This document shows, piece after piece, positions 36,075-45,196 of a stretch of DNA of 64,000 nucleotides (position 1 is its first letter; every line of letters starts with the position of its first letter). This stretch comes from Mobilitalea sibirica (lineage in GTDB: Bacteria > Bacillota > Clostridia > Lachnospirales > Lachnospiraceae). The stretch lies in assembly GCF_015999265.1 (NCBI RefSeq), contig NZ_JAEAGR010000015.1, positions 54,765 to 118,764 on the forward strand, in the 5' to 3' direction. Both the position numbers and the translations under genes were made by a program. The notes under the pieces are model-generated. The model was not told the DNA's origin and searched no databases. It worked only from the letters and a program-made list of their open reading frames with translations.

Positions 36075-36184
36075 TATTGCACCTTGTTTTATTTCTTAGA
36101 ATATTATATTCATAAAAATATTTGATATTCTATGCTCTTGTTAATAGGTATGGTATATACTTTCGCTTTTTTAGAATAGCCCAC

Positions 36185-36240
36185 ACCACGACTTCAGAGG
36201 TTCAAACCCTGAACACTCTGATTATGAGGACTTAGACCCA
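36185..36240 (-). pseudogene. Degenerate tRNA 3' half (tRNA-Met-like anticodon loop)
   Basis: On the minus strand a CTCATAA loop precedes AATCAGAGTGTTCAGGG and TTTGAACCTCTGAAGTCG. This aligns over about 37 bases with the 3' half of the tRNA-Lys at 38135-38207, with nine mismatches, mostly C-to-T or G-to-A. The anticodon stem no longer pairs and the 5' half is not recognisable. It is a tRNA relic, in the same orientation as the intact gene 1.9 kb away. Confidence 0.6.
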
Positions 36241-36301
36241 CATGAAATGAAAATCCCAGCCTAGGTAGATTCTCTTACCCAGCTGGGATTTCAAACATGT
36301 G
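36239..36301. terminator. Hairpin beside the tRNA relic
   Basis: CACATG/CATGTG outside and AAATCCCAGC/GCTGGGATTT inside form a strong stem. It lies downstream of the chemotaxis gene (stop at 36490) and could end its transcript. Together with the tRNA relic it is the content of the 415-bp gap 36075-36489. Confidence 0.55.
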
Positions 36302-36489
36302 ATTAAAGGGTCATAGCAACCATTTAGGCGACCACGTTCTTTCTCTTATATTTATTTCTTACTTAGCCAATACATCAAGGATGATAGTATTATTTTTGAT
36401 TTAAGTATAATTTAATATGGTTATGGTTTTATTGCCTTAAAATTCTAAATGGCTTCCTGATTTAATTAACAAATTATTACTATGTATAT

Positions 36490-37785
36490 TTAAACCTTAA
36501 ACTTGCTTACTACATTTAACATCTCTTTAGCTATATTCATTAAACTTTCACTAGAAGTTGCAACTTCTTCCATAGTTGACGCTTGCTCCTGTATTGAAGC
36601 AGATGCTTCTTCCGTACTTGCCGCTGTCTCTTCTGAAACAGATGCTAAATTACGTATAATTTCTAATATACCATCTTTATGTTTACTCATGTTTTTTCCC
36701 GAGGTATTTAACTCCTCTAATACCTCTTTCATTTTATCAATAGCTCTAGCTATATTCTCGAATTTAATATTTGTATCTTCAACACTTTCCTTTTGATACC
36801 CAATTAAATTTTTTACATTATCCATATTGCTTACTGTTTGCCCAGATTTATCTATTAATTCTTCAATTAAAATTGCAATTTCTTCCGTAAAACGTTTTGA
36901 TTGCTCTGCTAATTTTCTTGTTTCCTCAGCAACTACAGCAAATCCTTTTCCATGTTCACCTGCTCTTGCAGCTTCAATAGATGCATTTAACGCTAATAGA
37001 TTGGTCTGCTTTGTAATATTGCTAATCATCTCACTTGCCGTTTTTATTTTTTCAACGCTTATACTCATATCTTTAACGATTTTATTTACATCCAAGGTGA
37101 CTTCATAACTATGAATTGTTTTTTCAATAAGGGAATTCATTGTACTTATTCCCTCATTTTTTAATAAGTTTATATTCTCAGTAGACTGATTTAATAAGTT
37201 TAACTGTTCCTGATCTTCATTAATTAGTTGCCCTAAATTATTTGCATAGTTAAATGCATCTTCTGTATCTTTCGCTTGATTGTTAGCACCTAATGCAATC
37301 TCACTAATAGCTTTTCCAATCTCGTCAGCCATTAAAACTGATTGTTTACTAACACTACTTAACTGTTCTGAGGATATTGACACTTGATTGCTAGCCACTT
37401 TCACTTCTTTTACAGTCAGGCGAATTGTATTTAAAAAAGCATTTAGATAATTTGCTAATTCTCCGATTTCATCCTTAGATTTAATATTTAATTCTGTTTT
37501 TAAATCTAATGTACGTGTTACTTTAATTATTTTACTTAAAGGCTTTAATACTATAAACTGTAGCTGAAACATGATAATTAAGGATACTACTAATAGATTA
37601 ATAATAGTTGATATGTAAACAGATATATTACCTGTAATAAAATCTAATTTTTGTACCAAATTATTTATGAATACGGAAATGGTTGGACTAATAATTAACG
37701 CTAGGATTATACTTATTAACATTTTAGTTTTTATACTAGTTTTAACGTTTCTAAAAGTTCTATGAAACTGATTTACTTTCTTCAT
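36490..37785 (-). CDS. Methyl-accepting chemotaxis protein without an extracellular sensor domain
   Basis: A 431-aa transducer. Two membrane helices (about residues 22-42 and 53-75) are separated by only about ten residues, so there is no external ligand domain. A HAMP region follows, and then the long coiled-coil signalling domain with the hairpin tip [20 protein letters not shown] and [15 protein letters not shown]. The end carries [20 protein letters not shown]. Signals must come through the membrane or the cytoplasm. No che gene is nearby. AAAGGAGACTACA precedes the ATG. It lies between tRNA-Lys and a tRNA relic. Confidence 0.93.
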   Translation of the reverse strand: MKKVNQFHRTFRNVKTSIKTKMLISIILALIISPTISVFINNLVQKLDFITGNISVYISTIINLLVVSLIIMFQLQFIVLKPLSKIIKVTRTLDLKTELNIKSKDEIGELANYLNAFLNTIRLTVKEVKVASNQVSISSEQLSSVSKQSVLMADEIGKAISEIALGANNQAKDTEDAFNYANNLGQLINEDQEQLNLLNQSTENINLLKNEGISTMNSLIEKTIHSYEVTLDVNKIVKDMSISVEKIKTASEMISNITKQTNLLALNASIEAARAGEHGKGFAVVAEETRKLAEQSKRFTEEIAILIEELIDKSGQTVSNMDNVKNLIGYQKESVEDTNIKFENIARAIDKMKEVLEELNTSGKNMSKHKDGILEIIRNLASVSEETAASTEEASASIQEQASTMEEVATSSESLMNIAKEMLNVVSKFKV

Positions 37786-37932
37786 TGTAGTCTCCTTTAT
37801 TTGGATAAATTTTGGAATAAATATGTATTTTATGCATATAATACCATAATCTGATATTTTTCGTCAATTTGATTATTTTCATATTTGAAAGTTTTTTACG
37901 ATATCCACGCCTCAAACCCATACCTACTAACA

Positions 37933-38067
37933 TGAGACCTGCACCGTAACCTCAAGACCTTCGGTCTTTTCGGTCACGTAGGCTTCGCCTATACAAGAAT
38001 GAAGTATGACAACTCCCGGTGAACATGCTCACGGAGTTGTCATACTTCATTCTTTGTGCAGGTCTCA
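37933..38067. repeat. 135-bp four-arm palindromic element
   Basis: Outer stem TGAGACCTGCAC (37933-37944) with GTGCAGGTCTCA (38056-38067), perfect. Inside are AAGACC-TTC-GGTCTT, TAGGC-TTC-GCCTA and a perfect 20-bp stem from GAATGAAGTATGAC (37997) to GTCATACTTCATTC (38052). The loop contains the inverted TGA/TCA around CATG. The arms resemble a folded RNA or a small mobile element. It occupies the gap between tRNA-Lys and the chemotaxis gene, with no reading frame. Confidence 0.75.
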
Positions 38068-38134
38068 GTTCATTAACGTGAAAAAAGTCCCAACCCACAG
38101 CTCCTACGTCTGCAAATCAGAACCTTTTATAAAG

Positions 38135-38207
38135 TGCGCCTCCAGGGGCTCGAACCCTGGACACCCTGATTAAGAGTCAGGTGCTCTACCAACTGAGCTA
38201 GAGGCGC
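38135..38207 (-). tRNA. tRNA-Lys (CTT anticodon)
   Basis: A full cloverleaf on the minus strand: acceptor GCGCCTC/GAGGCGC, D arm AGCTCAGTTGGTAGAGC, anticodon stem CCTGA/TCAGG with loop CTCTTAA (anticodon CTT), and T arm CCAGGGTTCGAGCCCCTGG. The discriminator is A, and CCA is not encoded. The downstream flank holds the four-arm element. Confidence 0.95.
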
Positions 38208-38297
38208 GTATTTTCGAACGCAAAAATCATTATATATGATACTTGGCCATATTGCAAGTATTTTTTTAATTTTTTTAATAAAACCAATAATTTAGAC

Positions 38298-38343
38298 ATG
38301 AGGGTAAAGAAAATCCTATTTTTCTACATTCCTTTACCCTCAT
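38298..38343 (-). terminator. Hairpin after trxA
   Basis: ATGAGGGTAAAG and CTTTACCCTCAT pair perfectly, with GAAAA/TTTTC inside. It lies 24 bp past the trxA stop. No T run follows, so termination strength is uncertain. Confidence 0.65.
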
Positions 38344-38366
38344 ATATCTATTTTTTAAAGCTTAAA

Positions 38367-38684
38367 TTATTTATGAGCTTCTAGCTTATCCTTTAAGGCT
38401 TGTTTTGATAAAGCTCCTACCATAGTCTCCACCGGTTTACCATCTTTAAAAATTATCATAGTAGGAATAGACATAACCCGATAAGCGCCTGCCGTTTCAG
38501 AATTGTCATCTACATTTAGTTTTCCTATTTTAAATACACCCTGATATTCATCAGCTAATTCAGCTATGATAGGTGCAACCATTTTACAAGGACCACACCA
38601 GTCTGCATAGAAATCAACTAATACAGGGATGTCCGATTCTAAAGCTTCATTTTTAAAATTTGCATCTGTAAATTGAAAAGCCAT
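38367..38684 (-). CDS. trxA: Thioredoxin
   Basis: A 105-aa thioredoxin with the redox motif WCGPC at residues 29-33, the cis-proline region SIPTMIIF and the GKP turn. It reduces disulfides in cytoplasmic proteins and needs a thioredoxin reductase, which is not in the window. Length and residues are standard. GGAGGAAAAAAT precedes the ATG. It appears monocistronic. Confidence 0.96.
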   Translation of the reverse strand: MAFQFTDANFKNEALESDIPVLVDFYADWCGPCKMVAPIIAELADEYQGVFKIGKLNVDDNSETAGAYRVMSIPTMIIFKDGKPVETMVGALSKQALKDKLEAHK

Positions 38685-38837
38685 ATTTTTTCCTCCATTC
38701 TTGATATTTGAGCTATATTCCTCGTTTTAATATATATAAAAAACCGCTCAAAAACACAATGTTATTGTATAGTATCTCTTTATTCCTACTATATTATGTG
38801 ATATTACACCCTTAAGAAAAGAATTACAAGTCTTTTC

Positions 38838-38984
38838 CTATTTTTTTTTCTGATTCTTATTCATCGATTTTTTTAGTATTCCTTCTACTTCGTCCCATGA
38901 TTTTTTTATCTGCAAGGCCTTTTTGTTTAGTTTATAATTACTACCGGTTGCTTTCGCCACCTTATCCTTCCAGGTCTTTCTCAT
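38838..38984 (-). CDS. Small lysine-rich hypothetical protein, 48 aa
   Basis: A complete frame MRKTWKDKVAKATGSNYKLN, continuing to a poly-lysine end. AGGCGG lies seven bases before the ATG. About one third of the residues are lysine or arginine. It lies 87 bp downstream of trmB in the same direction. No family is recognised. It could be a nucleic-acid-binding or spore-associated small protein; that is only a guess from its charge. Confidence 0.5.
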   Translation of the reverse strand: MRKTWKDKVAKATGSNYKLNKKALQIKKSWDEVEGILKKSMNKNQKKK

Positions 38985-39071
38985 GCTTTAACCGCCTTTA
39001 TCCTGTTTTTACTATTTTATGAATATAGGGTTGTTTTAGCACCAATCAAAGGTAATAAACGTATCATACTC

Positions 39072-39707
39072 CTAACGATATGCTATCATTTGATGAATGG
39101 GATTTCCCATAGCTGAAAACTTCTCTTCATACTCTGTCATTACATTTCCTTCTACGAATTCACTGTTATGAAGATCGTAGGTTACATTTCTTAACTTCCA
39201 CCCTGTTTCCTTTGCTTCTTCAACAGAGAAATCAAATAACATTCGGTTATCGGTTTTAAATATAACCTCACCCTCCTGTTTTAAACAGAGGTTGTATTTA
39301 CTCAGGAATTCTCTTGAGGTTAATCTTCTTTTCGCATGTCTGTCCTTCGGCCAGGGATCAGAAAAATTAAGATAAATCCTGGAGATTTCCTCTGTATCAA
39401 AGATATTATTAAGATATTCTGCATCAAAGCGGATAAAGAATAGATTATTAAGTTCAACTTCCCTTCTTTTTTCTAATGCTCTTAATAATACACTGGAATA
39501 CTTCTCTATACCTATATAATTAATATTCGGATTCCTCTGTGCCAACTGCATGATAAATTTTCCTTTTCCCATACCGATTTCCACATGGATAGGGTTATTA
39601 TTCTGAAATAAATTATTCCACTTTCCTTTATATTGTTCCGGCTCCTGTATTACATGTTCATCCTGTGCAACAATTTCTCTTGAACCACTGATATTTCTAA
39701 GTCTCAT
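39072..39707 (-). CDS. trmB: tRNA (guanine46-N7)-methyltransferase
   Basis: TrmB makes m7G at position 46 of the tRNA variable loop. The 211-aa protein has the SAM site EIGMGKGKF, the YIGIEKYSSVL strand, FDAEYL and the family signature LNFSDPWPKDRHAKRRLT. The C-terminus TEYEEKFSAMGNPIHQM is typical. CAAGGAGATCAGAT precedes the ATG. Length is normal. Confidence 0.96.
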   Translation of the reverse strand: MRLRNISGSREIVAQDEHVIQEPEQYKGKWNNLFQNNNPIHVEIGMGKGKFIMQLAQRNPNINYIGIEKYSSVLLRALEKRREVELNNLFFIRFDAEYLNNIFDTEEISRIYLNFSDPWPKDRHAKRRLTSREFLSKYNLCLKQEGEVIFKTDNRMLFDFSVEEAKETGWKLRNVTYDLHNSEFVEGNVMTEYEEKFSAMGNPIHQMIAYR

Positions 39708-40153
39708 ATCTGATCTCCTTGTATCATTTTTTTAGTCTTTTATCGCTTTGTTTCTAACAATCGGTTTATTAACCCCATGTTATAATTGCGTAGGTGTCGT
39801 CGATTAAATCATTTCTTTATTTTATTCATTTTTTATGATCCTTTATCTCATCTGTTATTATAAATACAAACCTTTAGTACGTCAATTCTTGCTTTTATCG
39901 TATCTATCAGTCCATTTCTTTATACAGTTTGTCCGATTCTGGCAGAGTGGTTGGTAAATTTCGTTAGAATCAACCTATTTATATAGAATAACTTCTGTAG
40001 TATACTAAAAGAAATCATGATGCTAATTGCTAGTATATTTATGTAGCTACCATTGCTTTAACTGTTAGCAATCATCACCTATCAATATTATCAAGGTGAA
40101 GCTGTCAAGGTTTTGATTTTATATGTAAAAGAAGATTAAAAGGGAGAACAACT
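39708..40153. other. Divergent intergenic region, 446 bp
   Basis: This lies between trmB (leftward) and the FMN reductase (rightward), so both promoters should be here. No convincing promoter or operator was picked out. A small stem GATTCT/AGAATC near 39933-39970 is the only structure noted. Confidence 0.5.
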
Positions 40154-40771
40154 ATGAAAGTAATCGCGATTAACGGAAGCCCTAAGCCACGGGGGAATAC
40201 ATATTATGCTTTAAAGACTGTTTGTGATGTTCTGAATCAGGAAAATATTCAAACCGAGATTATAACGGTTGGAAACATGGATATTAAGGGGTGTATGGCT
40301 TGCGGACGCTGCGCAGATGGTCATTGTATATTCTCAGATGAGAATTTTAAGGAACTTGTTGAAAAGGTTTATGAGGCTGATGCTCTCCTTCTTGGAAGCC
40401 CGGTTTATTATGCTGGAATTGCAGGAACAATGAAGAGTTTTTTAGACCGGTTATTCTTTGCCAGCCGTGGCCGAATGCGACACAAAGTAGGTGCTTCGGT
40501 TGCTATTCCCAGACGCTCCGGCGGTATGAATACGTTTGATCAATTAAATAATTACTTCTTAATCTCTGAGATGCTAATTGCCCCCTCTTATTATTGGAAT
40601 GTAATCCATGGAGGTGCTCCGAGGGAGGTTTTGGAGGATGCCGAGGGAATGTCCGTGTTACATAACCTGGCTCAAAATATAACCTGGATGTTAAAAATTA
40701 AGGAATATAGTAAAACTTCTCATCCGGCCCCGAAGCCTTACCCCCGTGCATGGACGAATTTTATAAGATAA
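40154..40771 (+). CDS. NADPH-dependent FMN reductase / iron-sulfur flavoprotein-like
   Basis: A 205-aa flavodoxin-fold protein. The FMN phosphate loop is AINGSPKPRGNTYYAL; a cysteine motif CMACGRC follows at about residues 48-54, resembling the compact [4Fe-4S] site of clostridial iron-sulfur flavoproteins. GSPVYYAGIAGTMKSFLDR binds the flavin ring. It is probably an electron carrier or quinone/nitro reductase in the cytoplasm. GGGAGAACAACT precedes the ATG. The gene is alone. Confidence 0.88.
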   Translation: MKVIAINGSPKPRGNTYYALKTVCDVLNQENIQTEIITVGNMDIKGCMACGRCADGHCIFSDENFKELVEKVYEADALLLGSPVYYAGIAGTMKSFLDRLFFASRGRMRHKVGASVAIPRRSGGMNTFDQLNNYFLISEMLIAPSYYWNVIHGGAPREVLEDAEGMSVLHNLAQNITWMLKIKEYSKTSHPAPKPYPRAWTNFIR

Positions 40772-41176
40772 CTATCCTTACGAATTGCCTATACCGATAT
40801 ATATCAAAAGATACACGATTAATGAATTGATTTATCGTTCGAACAAAGTCAAAACTAATTAGTTTTTGTTTACACAGGATTACCGATATAGTACAATAAA
40901 CAAGATAAATCACATATCAATAGCAGAATACTTCTCCCATAGATACGATATCTTTTTATCTTTTATCTTTAATATTATGGTAATAATTTTTATATAGTAA
41001 TTATAAAGTAACTATTATTAATCATTTATATATTATTATGAATCATCTATCTATTGGAAACAATAAAAATATAGCAGTTAATAATCCTTTTTTAATCCTC
41101 TGGGATACCCGTATGAAGGGGACCAACTTCCTTCTTCGAATGAATAGATTGTAACTGCTTATTATAGGAGGACATT
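40772..41176 (+). other. Region upstream of araB, 405 bp
   Basis: The palindrome AAAACTAATTAGTTTT at 40851-40866, followed by TGTTT, probably ends the reductase transcript. The rest is AT-rich and must hold the araB promoter. No AraR-type operator (ATTTGTACGTACAAAT in Bacillus) was found. GAAGG/CCTTC near 41116 is a minor stem. Confidence 0.5.
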
Positions 41177-42844
41177 ATGGCTAAATATACGATTGGTGTG
41201 GATTTCGGAACCTTATCCGGACGCGCTTTATTAGTAAATGTAGAAACAGGTGAGGAGCTGGCAACGGCAGTTTATAATTATCCCCATGGGGTTATGGATG
41301 AAACACTTCCAAACGGTAGACAACTCCCTCCGGATTGGGCTCTACAGCATCCTCAGGATTATTTGGATGTATTGGCTCACACTATCCCTGAGGTATTAAA
41401 AGAATCCGGTATTAGCGCAGAAGATATAATCGGAGTAGGCATTGATTTTACTGCCTGTACCCTGTTACCGGTGAAAGCAGATGGTACTCCCTTATGTTTC
41501 TTGGATAAATATAGGAACGAACCCCATTCTTATATTAAACTATGGAAGCACCATGCTGCACAGGATAAAGCGAATAGATTAAATGAAATTGCAGAGAAAA
41601 CAAAGCAAAAATGGCTTCCTCGATATGGCGGTAAGATTTCCTCTGAGTGGGCCTTTCCAAAGATCTGGCAGACCTTGGAAGAAGCACCGGACATCTATGA
41701 GGAAGCGGATTTCTTTATTGAGGCTGCTGACTGGGTTATCTGGCAATTAACCGGTGTACAGACCAGAAACTCCTGTACTGCGGGTTATAAGGCAATCTGG
41801 CATAAGAAGGATGGCTATCCGGATAAGGAATTTTTTAAATCCCTTGATCCGAGACTTGAGAATGTCGTTGATGATAAATTAAACTGGCCTATCACCCCTC
41901 TTGGAGTAAAAGCAGGTGAAATTACGGGAAATGCCGCTAACCTAACCGGTTTAAACCCCGGTACCGCAGTTGCGGTTGCTAATGTGGATGCTCATGTTAC
42001 CGTTCCTGCTGTTAAGATTGACGGTCCGGGGAAAATGCTTGCTATCATGGGTACCTCAACCTGTCATATACTCCTTGGCGAGAAAGAACAAACTGTTCCC
42101 GGTATGTGTGGTGTAGTAGAAGACGGTGTATGTCCCGGATATTTTGGATATGAAGCAGGACAGTCCTGTGTAGGAGATCATTTCGCCTGGTTTGTCGATA
42201 ACTGTGTTAGCTCGCAGTATATAGAAGCTGCTCAGGCAGAAGGTCTGAATATACATGAGTATTTAACAAAAAAGGCAGAAAACATGAAAGTAGGTCAGAG
42301 TGGTTTGATTGCCCTTGACTGGTGGAACGGAAATCGCTCTGTCTTAGTTGATGTGGACTTGACCGGTTTAATCATTGGTATGACGCTTCATACAAAGCCG
42401 GAAGAGATTTACCGTGCCTTAATCGAGGCCACCGCATATGGTACAAGAAAGATTATCGAAACCTTCCGTGAAAGCGGTGTTCCTGTCGATGAATTTTATG
42501 CCTCCGGAGGTATCTCACAGAAGAATCCTATGGCAATGCAGATTTATGCCGATATTATTAAAGTACCGATAAAGATCGGAGGCACTTCCCAAGGTCCTGC
42601 CCTCGGTAGTGCTATCTTTGGAGCAGTGGCCGCTGGCAAAGCTAAGGGCGGATATGATAATGTATTTGAAGCCGGTCAGATTATGGGTAAATTACGGGAT
42701 ACCGTATATTATCCGATACCGGAAAATGCAGCAGTTTATGATAAGTTATACAATGAATATTCTATCCTACATGATTATTTTGGCCGTGGGGCTAATGATG
42801 TTATGAAGCGCCTCAAGGAAATAAAAAAAGAACAGAGCAAATAG
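41177..42844 (+). CDS. araB: L-ribulokinase
   Basis: AraB phosphorylates L-ribulose to L-ribulose-5-phosphate. The 555-aa FGGY kinase has the N-terminal [14 protein letters not shown], the substrate region [27 protein letters not shown] and the C-terminal [20 protein letters not shown]. Length matches bacterial AraB. TATAGGAGGACATT is a strong ribosome site. It is first in an araB-araA-araD operon, with 65 bp before araA. Confidence 0.97.
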   Translation: MAKYTIGVDFGTLSGRALLVNVETGEELATAVYNYPHGVMDETLPNGRQLPPDWALQHPQDYLDVLAHTIPEVLKESGISAEDIIGVGIDFTACTLLPVKADGTPLCFLDKYRNEPHSYIKLWKHHAAQDKANRLNEIAEKTKQKWLPRYGGKISSEWAFPKIWQTLEEAPDIYEEADFFIEAADWVIWQLTGVQTRNSCTAGYKAIWHKKDGYPDKEFFKSLDPRLENVVDDKLNWPITPLGVKAGEITGNAANLTGLNPGTAVAVANVDAHVTVPAVKIDGPGKMLAIMGTSTCHILLGEKEQTVPGMCGVVEDGVCPGYFGYEAGQSCVGDHFAWFVDNCVSSQYIEAAQAEGLNIHEYLTKKAENMKVGQSGLIALDWWNGNRSVLVDVDLTGLIIGMTLHTKPEEIYRALIEATAYGTRKIIETFRESGVPVDEFYASGGISQKNPMAMQIYADIIKVPIKIGGTSQGPALGSAIFGAVAAGKAKGGYDNVFEAGQIMGKLRDTVYYPIPENAAVYDKLYNEYSILHDYFGRGANDVMKRLKEIKKEQSK

Positions 42845-42909
42845 GCTTATCTTGATATACAAATATAATAGTCGTTAAGTTATACGTAAACATTGAAGGA
42901 GGTTAATCC

Positions 42910-44391
42910 ATGATAGGATTAAAGCGTTACGAATTTTGGTTTATTACCGGTTCCCAGCATTTATATGGACCGGATACTTTAATTAAGGTAGCAGAGCATT
43001 CGAAAGTGATCGCGCAATCTTTGAATGATTCTTCTCACATACCATGCTCCGTCTTATTTAAGCCTATTGTAACCACACCCGATGAAATTACTACTATAAT
43101 TAAAGAGGCAAACCATGATAATAATTGTGCAGGTATTATTACCTGGATGCACACCTTTTCTCCTTCTAAAATGTGGATTACCGGGCTGTCCTTATTAGAA
43201 AAACCATACTGCCATCTTCATACACAATATAATCGCTGTATACCCAATGAAGATATTGATATGAATTTCATGAATTTAAATCAATCTGCCCATGGGGATC
43301 GGGAGCATGGATTTATCGGAGCCAGGTTAAGAATTCCAAGAAAAGTAATTGCAGGTTACTGGCAGGATGAGGATGTCCAACTACGAATTGGCGGATGGAT
43401 GAGATCTGCAATCGGTGCACTTGTCAGCAAAAGCTTAAAAGTTATGCGATTTGGCGATAATATGCGCCAGGTTGCCGTAACAGAGGGTGATAAGGTTGAA
43501 GCTCAGATAAAACTGGGTTGGCAGGTTAATACCTACGCCGTAGGTGATCTGGTAAATCAGATGAATACTGTATCAAATATACAAATCGATCAGTTAATGA
43601 ATGAATATCGGGAAAAATACACTTTTGCAACGGATAATATACCGGCTATCCGATATCAAGCAAAAGAAGAGCTTGCTCTTAGAAAAATGATGGATGATAC
43701 CGGATGCAATGCTTTTACCAATACCTTCGAGGATCTCCACGGCATGGAACAGCTGCCTGGACTTGCAACCCAGAGATTGATGGAAGCAGGCTATGGCTAT
43801 GGTGGTGAAGGTGATTGGAAAGTATCCGCTTTGACTCATATCATGAAACAGATGTCCGAGGGCTTATCCGGAGGTACCTCTTTTATGGAGGACTACACCT
43901 ACGACCTTACTAAGGGTGAGGAATTATCTCTTGGTGCCCATATGCTGGAGGTATGTCCTACCATAGCTGCGGACAAACCCAGAATTGAGGTTCATCCCTT
44001 AAGTATTGGGGGTAAATCCGCTCCTGCCCGCTTGGTTTTTGAGGGTCGGCCGGGTAAGGCTATCGTAGCTTCCATAATTGACATGGGAGGGCGATTCCGC
44101 TTGATTATTCAAGACGTTGAGGCCGTAAAGCCTATTTATGAGATGCCTAATCTTCCGGTAGCAAGAGTCATGTGGAAGGCTATGCCTGATTTTAAAACTG
44201 GATCTGAAGCCTGGATATTGGCAGGAGGTGCCCATCATACTGTATTGTCGTACTCCCTATGTGCTGAACACATGATTGATTGGGCTGAAATTATGGGAAT
44301 TGAAGTAATATATATTAATAAAGCTACAACCATTACAGAGATAAAACAGCAGTTATTCCTTCAGGACATTGCCTGGAAATTAAGTAAGTAA
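42910..44391 (+). CDS. araA: L-arabinose isomerase
   Basis: AraA interconverts L-arabinose and L-ribulose and needs Mn2+. The 493-aa protein begins YEFWFITGSQHLYG, has WMHTFSPSKMWI and the metal ligands in the regions NTFEDLHGM and HPLSIGGKS, with GGAHHTVLSY near the end. The length of about 490-500 is normal. GAAGGAGGTTAATCC precedes the ATG. It lies between araB and araD. Confidence 0.97.
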   Translation: MIGLKRYEFWFITGSQHLYGPDTLIKVAEHSKVIAQSLNDSSHIPCSVLFKPIVTTPDEITTIIKEANHDNNCAGIITWMHTFSPSKMWITGLSLLEKPYCHLHTQYNRCIPNEDIDMNFMNLNQSAHGDREHGFIGARLRIPRKVIAGYWQDEDVQLRIGGWMRSAIGALVSKSLKVMRFGDNMRQVAVTEGDKVEAQIKLGWQVNTYAVGDLVNQMNTVSNIQIDQLMNEYREKYTFATDNIPAIRYQAKEELALRKMMDDTGCNAFTNTFEDLHGMEQLPGLATQRLMEAGYGYGGEGDWKVSALTHIMKQMSEGLSGGTSFMEDYTYDLTKGEELSLGAHMLEVCPTIAADKPRIEVHPLSIGGKSAPARLVFEGRPGKAIVASIIDMGGRFRLIIQDVEAVKPIYEMPNLPVARVMWKAMPDFKTGSEAWILAGGAHHTVLSYSLCAEHMIDWAEIMGIEVIYINKATTITEIKQQLFLQDIAWKLSK

Positions 44392-44412
44392 TGGGAAAGG
44401 GGATATATCTAT

Positions 44413-45141
44413 ATGCTTGAGCGTCTAAAAAAGGAAGTATATGAAGCCAATATGTTGCTTCCTAAGTATAATCTTGTCACTTTTACCTGGGGCAATGTAT
44501 CCGGAATTGATAGGGAACAAGGACTAATTGTTATTAAGCCCTCCGGTGTGGAATATAACGCTATGAAGCCGGAGGACATGGTGGTGTTGGATTTAAAGGG
44601 TAATAAGGTGGAAGGACGACTAAATCCCTCCTCTGATACTGCAACTCATATAGAACTTTACAATGCATTTCCATCCATTCAGGGTGTGGTTCATACTCAC
44701 TCCCGTTGGGCGACAATCTTCTCACAGATGGGTATGGGAATTCCTGCCCTTGGAACAACCCATGCAGATTATTTCCATGGTGAGATACCCTGTACTAGAA
44801 AATTAAGGGCATATGAAATCCGAGGAGATTATGAGCGGGAAACCGGAACAGTTATCGTTGAAAGATTTCGTAAAGGTAAGCTGTCAGAGGATGAAATGCC
44901 TGCTGTCCTAGTATGTAACCATGGCCCTTTTACCTGGGGTACGGGACCAAAGGATGCGGTTCATAATGCTGTGGTTTTAGAGGAAGTCGCTTTTATGGCT
45001 TGGCATTGCATGGCTCTTCCTGATAAATATCTTGTTCCCATGCAAAAGGACCTTTTGGAACGTCACTATACAAGAAAACACGGAAAAAATGCTTATTATG
45101 GGCAGAATAATGTGACAGACAGCACCCATAAGAATGCTTAA
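44413..45141 (+). CDS. araD: L-ribulose-5-phosphate 4-epimerase
   Basis: AraD forms D-xylulose-5-phosphate, which enters the pentose phosphate or phosphoketolase routes. The 242-aa class II aldolase-fold enzyme shows [20 protein letters not shown], the zinc ligands HTHS and the later HCMALPD region, and [13 protein letters not shown]. It is the last gene of the ara set, 21 bp after araA. No transporter gene accompanies the operon. Confidence 0.96.
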   Translation: MLERLKKEVYEANMLLPKYNLVTFTWGNVSGIDREQGLIVIKPSGVEYNAMKPEDMVVLDLKGNKVEGRLNPSSDTATHIELYNAFPSIQGVVHTHSRWATIFSQMGMGIPALGTTHADYFHGEIPCTRKLRAYEIRGDYERETGTVIVERFRKGKLSEDEMPAVLVCNHGPFTWGTGPKDAVHNAVVLEEVAFMAWHCMALPDKYLVPMQKDLLERHYTRKHGKNAYYGQNNVTDSTHKNA

Positions 45142-45196
45142 TAAACTATCTGCAAGAATTTTATAAATGTATTGTTTAAAATCTTAGGAGGTTTTT

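Noticed and set aside
36185..36240. Functional tRNA
   Set aside because: Only the 3' half is recognisable and the anticodon stem does not pair.
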